From contig CAKQHC010000016.1 in assembly GCA_934234005.1 (NCBI GenBank), positions 1 through 20,971 of the forward strand: 20,971 bases of DNA, written 5' to 3'. The stretch is from an uncultured Methanomassiliicoccales archaeon (lineage in GTDB: Archaea > Thermoplasmatota > Thermoplasmata > Methanomassiliicoccales > Methanomethylophilaceae). The translations under genes and the position numbers were made by a program. The notes under the pieces were generated by a model. It did no database searches, was not told the DNA's origin, and saw only the letters and a program-made list of their open reading frames with translations. Shown in pieces: positions 20,768-20,971 of the stretch; position 1 is the first letter of the stretch, and the number at the start of each line of letters is the position of its first letter.

Positions 20768-20971
20768 TTACGTCGAAGTACATTCCATCACAACTTTCGG
20801 CCTCTTGCCGTTAAAGCAGACTCCGTACAGAATCAGGTTTTTGCCGAGTCCGTAGGAATATTCTCTGTTTTTGATTTGATTGATTGCTTCCTCAGCTTCC
20901 TTCAGTTGGGTTTCTTCACTGTCTGTTTTGGATTTGCTTTTCTTGAATTCAATTACGATATCCGGAAGTCC
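20768..20971 (-). CDS. C-terminal fragment of a PD-(D/E)XK nuclease-like protein (cut by window edge)
   Basis: The minus-strand frame is open from the right edge to a TAA at 20768-20770, 67 codons. It reads GLPDIVIEFKKSKSK at the start, in which DIVIEFK gives the acidic and E-x-K elements of a PD-(D/E)XK active site, then a charged helix (EETQLKEAEEAINQIKNREY), and ends with NLILYGVCFNGKRPKVVMECTST. This is the C-terminal pattern of the DUF1703 domain found in AAA-ATPase-like proteins, often present in many copies in gut anaerobes. The N-terminal part, where an ATPase domain would be, is outside the window. Function unknown. It ends about 50 bases upstream of the L15e TATA box and reads toward it. 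Confidence 0.7.
   Translation of the reverse strand, partial: GLPDIVIEFKKSKSKTDSEETQLKEAEEAINQIKNREYSYGLGKNLILYGVCFNGKRPKVVMECTST

Noticed and set aside
1..20971. CRISPR arrays, insertion sequences, attachment sites or prophage genes
   Set aside because: No direct-repeat series, transposase, integrase or terminal repeats were seen on either strand.

Overview
The window looks like a chromosomal segment of a methanogenic archaeon, most likely of the order Methanomassiliicoccales (Methanomethylophilaceae-like; inferred from gene content, no search was run). Archaeal marks are ribosomal protein L15e, archease, a six-subunit Ech-type [NiFe] hydrogenase, and promoters in which an archaeal TATA-like box lies about 27 bases before the start codon, so that several mRNAs should be leaderless. 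Several genes have a bacterial flavour (Rrf2 regulator, IscS/IscU, CysK, DIP1984-family protein, YczE-like membrane protein with MarR regulator), as is common in gut-associated members of this group.

Layout. 1-3615 (minus): a tightly overlapping operon of an M24 aminopeptidase, TldD and a partial TldE/PmbA that runs off the left edge. 3689-5308 (minus): L-aspartate dehydrogenase (NAD synthesis) and an HD-domain phosphohydrolase. 5364-5819 (plus): an Rrf2 regulator, divergent from the HD gene. 5820-6023: a hairpin-rich gap without a gene. 6024-6479 (minus): a DIP1984-family coiled-coil protein. 6675-10683 (minus): a sulfur block, iscS-iscU-cysK as one operon and metY as a separate unit. 10898-15923 (minus): echABCDEF, with overlapping or closely spaced genes. 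15924-16265: an AT-rich divergent promoter region. 16266-18707 (plus): archease, a PurN-like formyltransferase and an EhaR/COG4030-like HAD protein with degraded catalytic motifs. 18728-19859 (minus): a YczE-like membrane protein and a MarR regulator overlapping by 59 bases. 20004-20627 (minus): L15e. 20768-20971 (minus): the C-terminal end of a PD-(D/E)XK protein cut by the right edge.

How it works together. IscS takes sulfur from cysteine and IscU assembles Fe-S clusters; CysK makes cysteine and MetY makes homocysteine from sulfide. The Rrf2 protein has three cysteines placed as in Fe-S-sensing family members. An inverted-repeat box (half-site AATCCTA, 7-base spacer) occurs before iscS (perfect 9-bp arms), before metY and, more weakly, over the Rrf2 promoter itself, which suggests a local autoregulated sulfur/Fe-S regulon. 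This is the most interesting signal in the window. The Ech complex is the main energy module: its large subunit retains both CxxC nickel-binding motifs and ends directly after the second one. No tRNA, rRNA, CRISPR array or insertion sequence was recognised.
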